The notes under the pieces were generated by a model that saw nothing but the letters and a program-made list of their open reading frames with translations, made no database searches and had not been told where the DNA came from. Made by a program: the position numbers and the translations under genes. A stretch of 64,000 nucleotides of DNA from Chrysaora quinquecirrha (lineage: Eukaryota > Cnidaria > Scyphozoa > Semaeostomeae > Pelagiidae): contig JACTAT010000010.1 in assembly GCA_014526335.1 (NCBI GenBank), positions 2,859,426-2,923,425 on the forward strand, written 5' to 3'. Below, one piece after another: positions 35,101 to 47,100 of the stretch. The stretch's first letter is position 1. Each line of letters begins with the position of its first letter.

Positions 35101-38100
35101 ACAGTGTTATTAAAACAGTCTTTGAGTTGCACAAAACGTCAAATTTTGCGATAAACAGCGGAATCATTTTCGGGCATACTTAAAAGTTTTTTCGTCTGAC
35201 ACTCCTCAGAGTATGAATGTCAGAAACAGACCGAACAAACTTAAGGGTTTTGGAATCTGTCTACATCAAAATCAAAAGGCCGGTTCTGTGTAGACAGAAA
35301 GAGTTCGTTTTCTCACTTGGACTCTTCAAATAATTCTATTGGTCTTCCCGCTGTATCCGAACAGCTGATTGGTGTTTAAAACACAATGTCAATTCAGCTT
35401 TTCGTTCTTTCTGATTGGTGCATTTCGAGCCGCATCTGGGTATATATCCGCCTTAGTCTATTGTTTCGGTCTGTTTCTGACGTTCATACTCTGAGGAGTG
35501 TCAGACGAAAAAGCTTTTAATTATGCCCGAAAATGATTCCGCTGTTCATCGTTATTAAAACACTTACTAGCAGAATTTGCTGGTCTGCTTGAAAACATTT
35601 CTTGCTTAATGCACGCAGAAAATGATTGACAAGCAATTATTCCCACGTGGCCAAACGCTAAGTCGTTTTGCTTGACAAGCAAATATTAAATGTTTGACAA
35701 ACAATGTTTGATCCTTTGGCAAGGGCTACATCCGCGTGCATAATAAACCGTCCCAGGAGTTCATCGTAGAAGGGGATGATGTTTAATTTGACAGCTAAAG
35801 CATGAACACCCACCCCACCAAATCCAGTATAGTAGCACTCTAAATGTTTTAACTATAGAAACATCATAGCTCCCAAAAGCTCTATCCACCTTACGTGTAA
35901 TGCCTCTACAACATAATGTGTACAGGTTCACTCTACCAAATCACACAAATCCGGGGGCCAGACAATTTTATTAAATTCTCCATATGACTTACCTCCCAGT
36001 GATAGGCGGCTCTATCGTCATTCCATTTCCAACCATATCGTTTCGTTCTGATGTCAACAAAATTCCGGGGGGTGTGAATTCAAAAACCGGTGCTGTGGTT
36101 TCTTGGGGCCTTACTGGTGATTCTGTGACGTATGTCGCAACTGATTCAGTTGTAGAGTCCGCAGCAATGGACTCAATCCCAGACTCCGGAGCGGTTGATT
36201 CTTCAAAACCAAGAAATGATTCCTGGAAATCTTCGTTGACTTGAAATTTGTCGATCGATGCTGAAAAATGTTGAATAAAAATGTTGCATCACATATTTTA
36301 ATCGCACAAAATGTTGCATCAGCTATGATGAATTGAAATAGAAAGACGTAGATGTTGAATCGAAGATGTTGAATATTGAAAAAAAGATGTTGCATCAAAG
36401 ATATTGAATCTACTGATTGCACTAAAGATGTTGCACCAAGATTTTGAATCGGAAGAGTTAATAGGTGATGTTGAATCTACAGTAGATGTTGAACCAAAGA
36501 TGTTGAATCAAGTAATTGCATCAAACGTGTTGTTTCAAGATATTGTATCCAAGATTGCATCAAGATATTGCATAAAGGAGTTGGATAAACACATTGAATC
36601 TATGATGAGATTCTATATATTGAGTCGAGATATTGGAGATAACATGTTGAAATTGCACTTGATAGTTATTTGGGGACTGTTGCATGAAGATTTTTCAACA
36701 TACAAGAAATATAGTCTGGATTAGTTAATAAAACTTTCTGTACCAAAAGTGTTCAATTTTCTAATTCGAAGGTGCTTCGTTGAATATTTTCCAAGTTGTT
36801 GGATGATGTAGAAAAACATTTTGGAGCCAAATTGTTTGTCAAAAAGTTATTATGATGGGTGATTTTGGCTACTACCAAAATTTTAAATTGACACTTAACT
36901 CGCAGAGAAAATCAAAAATCACTGACATTAACATTAATGATTAAATAAATCATAGTAACTAGAAGAGACTGGTTAGGAATCCTATTGTTTTAAAACACAG
37001 GAACTTATTGTTCTCGTTTTCTAACGGTCACGTGACGAGGAACCTGCATCAAGATTTCGGGCCTAAATTTGGAGTGGCGAAGAAGAAGGAAGGTTCGGTT
37101 GTTATGCCGGGTGAAAATTGTGGGTTTTTTAACTGTTTTAATAACAGAGGCACAAACAAGAGAAACCAAAGGGCAGATTGCGATGTAGTTAAAGTATCTT
37201 TCTTTAAAATACCAACAGTGGGGAAAAATGACAGCGATGAAACCAAGGCAAAAAAATTGAAAGCCAGAGAAGAATGGATAAAAATTGTATGTCGAACGCG
37301 GGTGAAGGATGCTGACCTTAGTAGACAATTTGACAATAACTCATTTTACCTGTGTGAATTGCATTTCGATCCCGAAGACATAGACCAATTTACTAAAAGA
37401 AAGACTCTTCGACTTGGTTCAGTTCCTTGCAAAAACTTGCCAAAAAAATCGTTTGATAAAGGAGAAGATGAGCTTCCAGTACCCAGGAGAGTGCCAGATC
37501 GAAGGTTTGGGAATTATGAATCCAAAACTGGATATTTATCATTTTCATCATTTTTGCAAGGAGTTAAAAAGACGATACTGGACCCATGGAAAATAGAATT
37601 TCTTGAAAACAAAGTGGATTTACTTTTACATGATTCATGGTCACCGATTCCAAAGTTTTCTTTAAGTGTTTTCAAAGATTTGTCAATGACATGTTTTTAT
37701 TATGGTTGGCGTTTACCAAGTAAGAGTTTGCCAGATATAGGAGAAAATACCATCAAAGTTATCATTTCAAAAATAAACAGTTCATTGGTCTGCAAGGGTA
37801 TTTCAACTGAACTAGCAAGTGTTAACACAATAAGCCATTGTATACCATTCAAGCCAATTCTTGACACAGATGGACCTCCGTTCTCTTCTAAAACTACATT
37901 AAGAAGCAAAGATTGTTTGGTCATACTTTTTAAAGATGATGAAAATTGTTGCAATCCATGCAAGTCATTGGCTACACATAGATATAAACAAATTGCTGCA
38001 AGTTCAAAGAAAAGGCAGAACCAGCCAAAAAAATGCACCACTTTCGTCTTGCAGTAAAGAAAAGTTAGTTGCATCTGTTCAACATGGACGCCTCCAGTGT

Positions 38101-41100
38101 ATGCAGCTTCAACAAAAGATAGATAAATTGAAAAGGAGATTGATGAACAAGGCTGTAACCTTAGTGATGAGATTCAAGGAGACATAACAAAAATTTTTGA
38201 GCAGTCACCTCTTCAAATTTCACCCCACATGAAGTTAATTTGGGAGCAACAGCAAAAGCTGTGTGCAATGCCATCTAAAGGTAGAAGATATCATCCACAA
38301 TTTATAAGATTTTGTTTGTCAATCCAAGCTAAGAGCTCCAGTGCTTATGATGAGCTTTCAGAGGTTTTGATTTTACCAAGCCAGCGCTGCCTACGTAATT
38401 ACAAACATGCATTCACTCCAAGACCTGGTATTAGTACCGGAAATATTGAGAGGTTGCGGAGGGATGCATTGAAAATACCAGACATGGAAAGATTTGTTGG
38501 TATCATTTTTGATGAAATGAAGATATCCAGTGGCCTTGTTTTAATAAAACATCAGGAGATCTTGTGGGATATGTTGATCTCGGTGACCCATTGGTTGACT
38601 TTGTTTCGTTTGAAGATCAAGGTCAATTTGCTACACATGTTCTTGTGTTCCTGGTGCGTGTGTTTGCTCCTCCTTGAAGACAGTGCTGAGCTATTACCTT
38701 ACTGGTTCTTCTGGAGTAACATCTTTTCAATTATGGCCATTGTTTTGGGATGCTGTCTTCATTTTGGAGTTGCAGTTGAATCTAAAGGTCATCTTTACTG
38801 TAAGTGACGGGGCTTCACAGAACAGAAAATTTTTTAAAATGCACAAATTTTTGCAAGCAGAAGAAGATATGGTAAATACAGAAAGTCAACCAGCCACAGT
38901 ACATTATACCACTAACTTGGCTGCGCCATCAAGAAAAATATATTTCGTATCAGATGTACCACATCTTATAAAGACGACAAGAAACTGTTTGCTATCATCT
39001 GGCTATTCCGAGAATTCGAAGAGACTAATGTGGAATGATGGTAAAACACTTTTGTGGAGCCATATATCTGGAGCTTATGCCAAAGATATGGAATGTGGTC
39101 TGCATCGTTTGCTGAAAATTGGGCCAGATCATATAAACGTAACTCCATTTGGCAAAATGAGAGTTTCATATGCTGTCCAGGTTCTTAGCAAATCTATGTC
39201 TCTTGCTCTGCAGCATTTTTTTCCAAGTGGGGAGGCAAATGAAACCGCCAAGCTCTGCCAAAATATGAATGACTTTTTTGACATGTGCAATGTGAGATCT
39301 ACCACAGAATTTCAAAGAAAAGAAATCCAAATATAAAACCATACACGTCTACAAATGATTCTCGATTAAGTTGGATGACTGATGTTTTCCTACGATACTT
39401 TGAAGATTGGCATGCCAGCATTGAAAGAAGAGCAGGCGAATTTTCAAAAGAAGACAAGTCAAAAATGTTTATCTCTCAACAAACATTTGAAGGTTTTAAA
39501 ATTACAGTACCTTCAATCGTCAAGTTGATTCAGTTTTTGTTGAACAGTGGATTGAAATATGTCCTCACTGAAAGATTTATGCAGGATGTCGTGGAAGAAT
39601 ATTTTGGTTATCAAAGGAGCCATGGACGAAGATCGGATAATCCATCAGCAGTTGAGTTTGGTTATAATGACCAGATAATAAATATGCAAAGAACCATTGC
39701 ACCAAGGGAAATGTTAGGGAAGCAAGCCAAAAAATGGGACACTATTTCAGATGAAAGTCTTCCAAGAAAACAGCCCAGGAAGAATAACCCAAACAACTAC
39801 TAGACATCAGAAAAGTATATTGAAGAACATTGTTTGTAATTACTATACAGCTTTTGCAGCTATTAATGAAAACTTCATGTCTAGTACCGGGTGCACCAGA
39901 GAAAAGTAAGTTATTAGTTGAGTTATTTCTCAAAGTCCTTACAACAGAAAATCATAATTATTTCTTAAAGTCATACCCAAGGGCAAACTTGAATTTGGAG
40001 GATTGACCTTCTATACCCCTCGAACAATTTTTTTGTCTAAAATCCAAAATAAGTAACACCATGACTTGACTCATTGCAAAGAAAAATGTCTTCATTTATT
40101 TATTTTTGTTCGTGTTCTGATATCAACCATAAAATATGAAAATAATAATATACTAATAATAATAATAATAATAGCAATAATATCATTATTATTATATTAT
40201 TATTATTATTAATATTGTACAAACATACTCAAGTGCCTCCTTAGAACTTGGAGTTTCGAAGATTACAAACCAAATTTTAAAAAAAACTACCAATTTTGGT
40301 GTCCTACTACCAGTTTTAGTATTATATTACTACTTTTTGCATTCATGGCACAATTTTGGATGGCACAAAATGTTAGAAAAACAATACAGATGATTTTCCC
40401 AAGAGTATGGTAAAGTGACTTGAAGTGAGAAAACAAACCAATTATATCTGAGGAGGTCTTTTATTATGAAATAAAAATTGTCAAATTTCTTTTCACTTTT
40501 CTTTTCTCCTCTTTCTTTTTAAAGATTTCCATAAAGCTTTTGTTTTTTCTAAACTCTTTTCATTTAAATGCTTTTTCCACAAATCTTTAGTGTGAGAGAA
40601 ACATCGATATCTGAATATACATTTTGATAATTTTATCCAACAAGGTCATGCTGCACTCATCATTAATTTGACAATGTTCATGCTCTGATATGATTGAGCC
40701 CCAAATTGATTGAGTGGTTTCATTTTCCAAACAGATGTTTTGTAGTTCGCATACTGGAAACTTTTTGGTCTTTTCAACTGTTTTGGCTTTTTCGAAATTT
40801 AATTTCTATGTTTTCTATTAAACCAACCAGTTTTGTAGATGGTGTCCACAAACCTCCTCTGTCCACTTCACTTATGTAAGCATTGTCCGTGGAAGAACGA
40901 AGTGTGTTCAAGCACAAGCTCTTTACCTGCTCTTTCCAAGCAGCGTGTTGAACTTTTCCAAATGCTGCTTTCCTGTAAATTGTTGAAATGACTGAACCCA
41001 CTACATAAGCCAATGGTCCCAGTTCTTGATTAGGTATATTAACCTCATGTGAAGTTCCAGACTGATTTTCTTCCGGATCAGGCAACTTTTCCAACTTTCT

Positions 41101-44100
41101 TTTTGCAAAAGCCAGAATTTCTGTAGCAAGCTTCACCAAAAAGAAATTTGCCATACCTTCGTTGTAATCGTGGAAAAATACTGACGAGCTGGATAAAATT
41201 TTTCCATAGTAGGTGTAAAATTTTCGAAGTCATGCTTCTTCCCGGAAAAAATTGTTTTGACATCAACTCATTGATGGCAGTGGCGAGTTCGAAGGAATTG
41301 TTGACGGCATTGCACGTAAAAATTCCTCAGAGTATAACTCTGAAGCAGAAAGATTACTATTTAATGTTTTTAGAATAAGCTCAAAGTCATTGTTATCAAA
41401 ATAAGGCTTACTTTCAACATCCTCATCAACATCATCGACGCCTTCATTATGCTTATACTGCGTATGGAGTTTTAGGCCTCTCCTGGACTTGCAAACCTTG
41501 GCACAAAAAGAGCAAGGAAAATTGCTTGCGCCGATGAGTTCGGAAACATCTTCATCAGCAATAAATTTCATGGATACTTCCTCAAGGTTTAAAGATTCAG
41601 CGATATGTAATGGCTCATCAAAATCGAAAGGTAACTGTTCCAGATCAAACTCGTATTCCGCCTCCGCCATGTTCACCAAAAACTCGATGCAGGTTCCTCG
41701 TCACGTGACCCGAAATATTGAACTTTGCAAGTTATACCACGTGATACTATTGTTTGAGGCTCGGCCTTCCTAACCAGTCTCTTTCTAGTTACTATGAATA
41801 AATAAACGATTCAAAAGAAAAAAGCAAAATATAACGGTTCCATAGCCTCAAACCGCAAATATGATAACAATGTATACAATTTAAATGTGTGGCAAGAAGC
41901 CAAATTCTTAATCAGCACGTAACGTTTAAATATGGCTATCTTTAAAACCTGGAATCTGGAATCTGGAAAATGGAATCTAGAAAACATGGAATCTTTAAAA
42001 CATGGAATCTAGAAAACATGGAATCTTTAAAACATGGAATCTAGAAAACATGGAATCTTTAAAACATGGAATCTAGAAAACATGGAATCTTTAAAACATG
42101 GAATCTAGAAAACATGGAATCTTTAAAACATGGAATCTAGAAAACATGGAATCTTTAAAACATGGAATCTAGAAAACATGGAATCTTTAAAACATGGAAT
42201 CTAGAAAACATGGAATCTATAATCTCGTAATATGAGATGCTCGTAATCTGATATAGTGTTTGTCTAGATTACGTTAAAGCAAACCTGACCAACTCAAAAC
42301 AGACCATCATCAGACTATCAAAACTCAAAGTATTTAAATTCGATGTGGCAATTTGAAAATTGAAATAATGATTTTGGTAATTATTGATTACTGTTATTCA
42401 AACATGAGGAGGAAGATTATGGTCAACTATTTGTCTTTGAGGCATTCTGAATATTTGTGCACAGAGAAGCCTTTTCTCTGACTTCCCTTGTGTCACAGAA
42501 ATGGTGGTGTCAGTTTACAGATGTTTTGCTAGTTGTTAAGGAGTATACAATGTTCATCACGTGTACTTTTTCTAAATTTTTGAATTGAAATGGCTTCACA
42601 TAGTTCTTGGTTGCTAAGAAAAATTAAATTCAAATTAAAGTTATATAACCGTTCTTGATTGTTCAGTTCTTATTTTAATTGCTGTGTTGAATATAAAAAG
42701 GGTTCTTTATTCCTTTATTCAGTTATCTGCTCAGTCCAATTCAACGCAACATGTTATGGGGTGTTCGACATCCACGGCCCCGGCCCTCGGGGCCCTCATT
42801 TTGAGCCCCAGGGCCCTCAGGGCCCCTATATTTTTTAGTGATATTTCACGTACCCTGGGTACCAGACTTTCAATTTCAAGAAAAATGATCTACACAAAAG
42901 ATTGCTTTATTTTTGGTTTTATAGAGATGTCTTCGTTTTACAGATTTTGGCCATTTTTCTTTAAAGCGAAGACATTGACTTTAGTCATCACCGCGGTTTA
43001 TTCTATTTTTTGATTGTTGTCTTGATCGTTGATCATGTTTCGTAAAAGCGTATTGCATTGTATTCGATTTGGATATTGTCTTCGGTCTTCGGTCTTCGTT
43101 TTGTTGTTCTTCGTTCTTCGGTTTTCGTTTTGTAGACTCTCGGCAATTCACTCCTAATCACACACACCCTACCGTAAATTGTATTGATTTCATGGAAATT
43201 CATTAGAAATCCTTTTTTCAACAGGAATCTTGTAGCTACGCTTTTTTAAACAGTTAAATTCCCCCGAGGGGCATTTCACTCTGCAAAGAGGCGTACGAGA
43301 CTTCCCTTAAAACAAAAGGACTTTCAAGGGACTTCCGAGAAAACAATAGGACTTCCAGCAAAGGAGTACGAGACTTTCAAGGAGTGAATTGCTCCTCGAA
43401 TTCCCCTCTTTGAATATCACCGATTCTTAATTATTTTGATACAGAGATGTTGTTGTTCTAAAAGTTTCTTAAAGTATATGAGTGGCTACAATCATCACTA
43501 GCAATATTGGGGACACTACTGTATGTTATAAGTATGTTTTACCTTGAAAATCCGGTCTCATTATAACATATTTAGGTAATTAGAACCCCCCGACTCAATG
43601 TTGGGACCACTGGCAACATCAATTTCACTAACATTGAATTGGGGGGGGGGGTATGCGTCTTAGAGCGAGAATTTTGAAAAAATTCGAAGTGTCCCAGCAT
43701 TTTTTGCGAGGATTGTAGACACATTGTAGATCAAGGTTTCTTATAAACATTTTCTCATAAAAAAATGAACTTTGATGCGAATTCTAGGAGTATAAAATAG
43801 CCTTTCTGCTCGGTTTCACCATAAAAACGTCTACTTTTCTTTGTTTTAGCGAAATTTGGAGACCTTGACGTGAAATATCACTAAAAAATATAGGGGGCCC
43901 CCGAGGGCCCGGGGGCTCCAAAATGAGGGCCCCGAGGGCCGGGGCCGTGGTTATCGAACACCCCTCGTTATGTAAGTCAACTCTTACCAAAGACAAATTG
44001 TTGACCATAATCTTCCTCCTCATTTTTGAATAAATAATTACCAAAATCATTATTTCAATTTTCAAATTGCCTTATCGAATTTCAATACTTGTTTAAAAAT

Positions 44101-47100
44101 CGAAATCGTGTGACCTGCTGATCTAGATTTGGAGAATCCGATGTCAAAAGGATTTCAATAGATTTTGGAGACATTCAATATCGGTAAATTAGTACAGAAG
44201 GCGTGGATGTTTCTTAATAGGTCTTTTGTATAGAAAAACCGACTGAATTCTGTTTTGAGTTTTGATAGTCTGATGATGGTCTGTTTTGAGTTGGTCAGGT
44301 TTGCTTTAACGTAATCTAGACAAACACTATATCAGATTACGAGCATCTCATATTACGAGATTATAGATTCCATGTTTTCTAGATTCCATGTTTTAAAGAT
44401 TCCATGTTTTCTAGATTCCATGTTTTAAAGATTCCATGTTTTCTAGATTCCATGTTTTAAAGATTCCATGTTTTCTAGATTCCATGTTTTAAAGATTCCA
44501 TGTTTTCTAGATTCCATGTTTTAAAGATTCCATGTTTTCTACATTCCATGTTTTAAAGATTCCATGTTTTCTAGATTCCATGTTTTAAAGATTCCATGTT
44601 TTCTAGATTCCATTTTCCAGTTTCCAGATTCCAGATTCCAGGTTTTAAAGATAGCCGTTTAAATATGGAAGGCAAAAAGATAGTAAGGAACCCTTTATGA
44701 ATTCCACAGTCTAGAAAGGCGTAGAACTTTTTGAGGTAAATAGATTTGATAATGGTAGAATAACGTGGGTGTGGCAACTCCATTCAAGCAACTGGCTTTT
44801 CAGACCCAAAATTTCTAATGAGGAAAAAGGAAGCAGTTGTTTTCTGAGATGGTATGCGAGCGTGACTCCGATTCAAATTCCACGGGGTTCCATTCTACCA
44901 CCTGTTGTTCTGTTCGGGATTTATTCTCTATTTTCAACGAAAATTCCTCTCGAATACAAAAGGGGATCATCAATAAGAAAGAGAGAAGGCTTTCCTTAGC
45001 AATTTTCTTCATTTCTATGAAGAGGAATGCTGTCTTCAGTTGTATGGCTCGATTCGATAATGACTGTATGCAGTGACGGTTTTATGAAGGTGCACAACAA
45101 TTATACACTGACTCTGTGTGTGAATAAAAGACTATCAAAAACAGTACACATGTTTTAGTATGCCTACCTTCAGTGTCAGATTCGTCAGCAGATTCAATCA
45201 GCTGTGTTTCTTCCAGCTCTTCAGGCAAAGCGAATGTCAACTTTAACTTCTCTGCAGTTTGCTGCAAATGAAAAACATAATAATGACATAACGGTTATAA
45301 AGCCTCCAAACAAAAGCCTTCAGCCTATGACCCTTAACAGTACAGAGAAATGACCAAAGGCTGGGGGAACGCAGAGGAGAGAGGGGGCATGAGCGAGGGG
45401 CAGGTCCGGAGGACGTGAGGTAACTTCTGTGGGGGATGTGATGTGCTTCAGAGTATCCAGGAAGGGGGCAAGGGGGTGATAAATGGGGCAAGAGATATGA
45501 ATGAGCGTTTTAGAAGGGGCTGTTTCTTTTGTAGCTGTCTCGCTGTTCCACTATAATCCTAGAGGCGATCTGACTTCGTGTCGAAGGACCTAAGCAAAAG
45601 AGAAAGGAACAATTACGGAAAAAATTCAACTCTGTTATTTCGGACAACTGAAAATAATACTTGATACATTGCCAGGAGAAAGACTATTTTTCTTCTTACA
45701 CTTTCAGGAATTACTGCGTCTACATTACACAGCTCTGGGACTCGTCCGCTTGACTCCGGTCGCAAACTTCCTATAAATCCAATGCTGCAACTCCAGGTTT
45801 TCCATGAATTCAATGCGGATACTTTAAACGTCAACCGGTTCTCTCTGAACGCCCTGAAATTCATCTTCAAATTCTTAGTAGCAGGAGTCATATTACCGGC
45901 GCATGTCAAATGAATCGTTTGGCCATCGTATACTTCAACATCACGTGATCTAGCCACTTCAACTAACCCTTCCTGTTTCTCTAAGGTGTTCTCAGCGCAA
46001 GCTTCAGTTGTGCAAAAAACGCGCAGTTCTGAAGTATCTGCGGTTAACCCGCGGGCGAATATGACGAATTTCGTGAGAAATGGCAGTGAGCAGATTTTCG
46101 GGAAAAGTGATTCAGCTTTTGCTGGGACTTTCTCTGGTATGTTGTATTCTATAAGCCAATATCTAGAAATGAAACAGCATGATTAAAACACTGGAGAATT
46201 ATTGAAGTCTTTGTCTGTTACGAACACTGCCGGGCCTAGCCTAGTTACGGTGCCGTATAAATCAAAGTCATGCCGTTCCAACAATATTATCACGACACAG
46301 GCACAGATACGGCACAGGCTTGACACTGAACACGATGATTCAGACGTCATACCGTGCCCATTTGCTCAATATTCTCTTGGCATCAGTTACAAATTCCGGC
46401 TTGCAAACGGGACGGAGGGCCTGGTACTAACAGTGACGTTCACATCATACTTAACAAGCTCTTGACAGGAGCAGGAGGGCGTGGGGGGAGTGAGCCTGGG
46501 TGAAACGGCCTCTAGTGCAGATCTTGGTGGTAGTAGCAAATATTCAACCAGAGACTGGCTTGATTGTCCTCCAGGATTCTTTCATGTTACCCTTACAATG
46601 GCTCAACGTCCGGATCAATGTCGTGCTTGTGCCGAGCCACTGCCGTGCGGCACGACAAAATTGCTCGTGCCAAGATTGTATCCCAAGCTAAAATAGTTGG
46701 TTGATTTAGAATTCGTGCTACTTCTGTGCCAGTGGTTATGTTTCCCACTTTTATATTTTTTGTTGTAAAAGGGGATACCTGTAATAATGAGTTCTTAGTA
46801 TACGCGTATAGGTGGTACGGTATATTGTTTTACCAGTGTGATACAACCCGTACATCAGACTACTGGAGTTTTCCCCTACGGCCGGTAGTCAATACGGCGC
46901 ATTTAAATCGCGATGATTAATAGCTTCACAAACTTACGTTGTTAGAAAAGTAGTCTGGAAACGACAGCAGCTCTCAATAGCGGTCAAACAACAAATCTCG
47001 GTGACGTCATTCCATGACCAATCAGAATTATCGTTCATATCTTTCACATTGCTTGGCATGAGAGCCATCAATCGAAGATTGGGTGAAACAGCGAAGGTCT

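Larger units (their letters stand above)
36951..41796. mobile_element. THAP/P-element-type DNA transposon, two genes, decayed
   Basis: Inverted ends CATAGTAACTAGAA(A)GAGACTGG are flanked by a perfect 7-bp duplication AATAAAT (36944-36950 and 41797-41803). A second inverted pair, GTCACGTGACGAGGAACC, lies subterminally (37027-37050 and 41686-41709). A THAP transposase runs inward from the left end and a zinc-finger gene inward from the right end. The element sits in the ankyrin intron between the two linker exons of unit A. Confidence 0.9.
31129..45561. repeat. Tandem duplication unit A (ankyrin linker-ZU5-ZU5-UPA)
   Basis: Direct-order, same-orientation partner of 45562-55072. Exons and most introns match nearly base for base. 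Its left edge lies in the connector exon (GAGGCGATCTGACTTC) and its right edge at CCACTATAATCCTA (45561). It holds an intact linker exon (45168-45261) and two large transposons absent from unit B. Confidence 0.88.

Noticed and set aside
36404..36724. A 106-codon plus-strand frame
   Set aside because: Generated by the GATGTTGAATC minisatellite. The matching unit B frame is cut off by the transposon.
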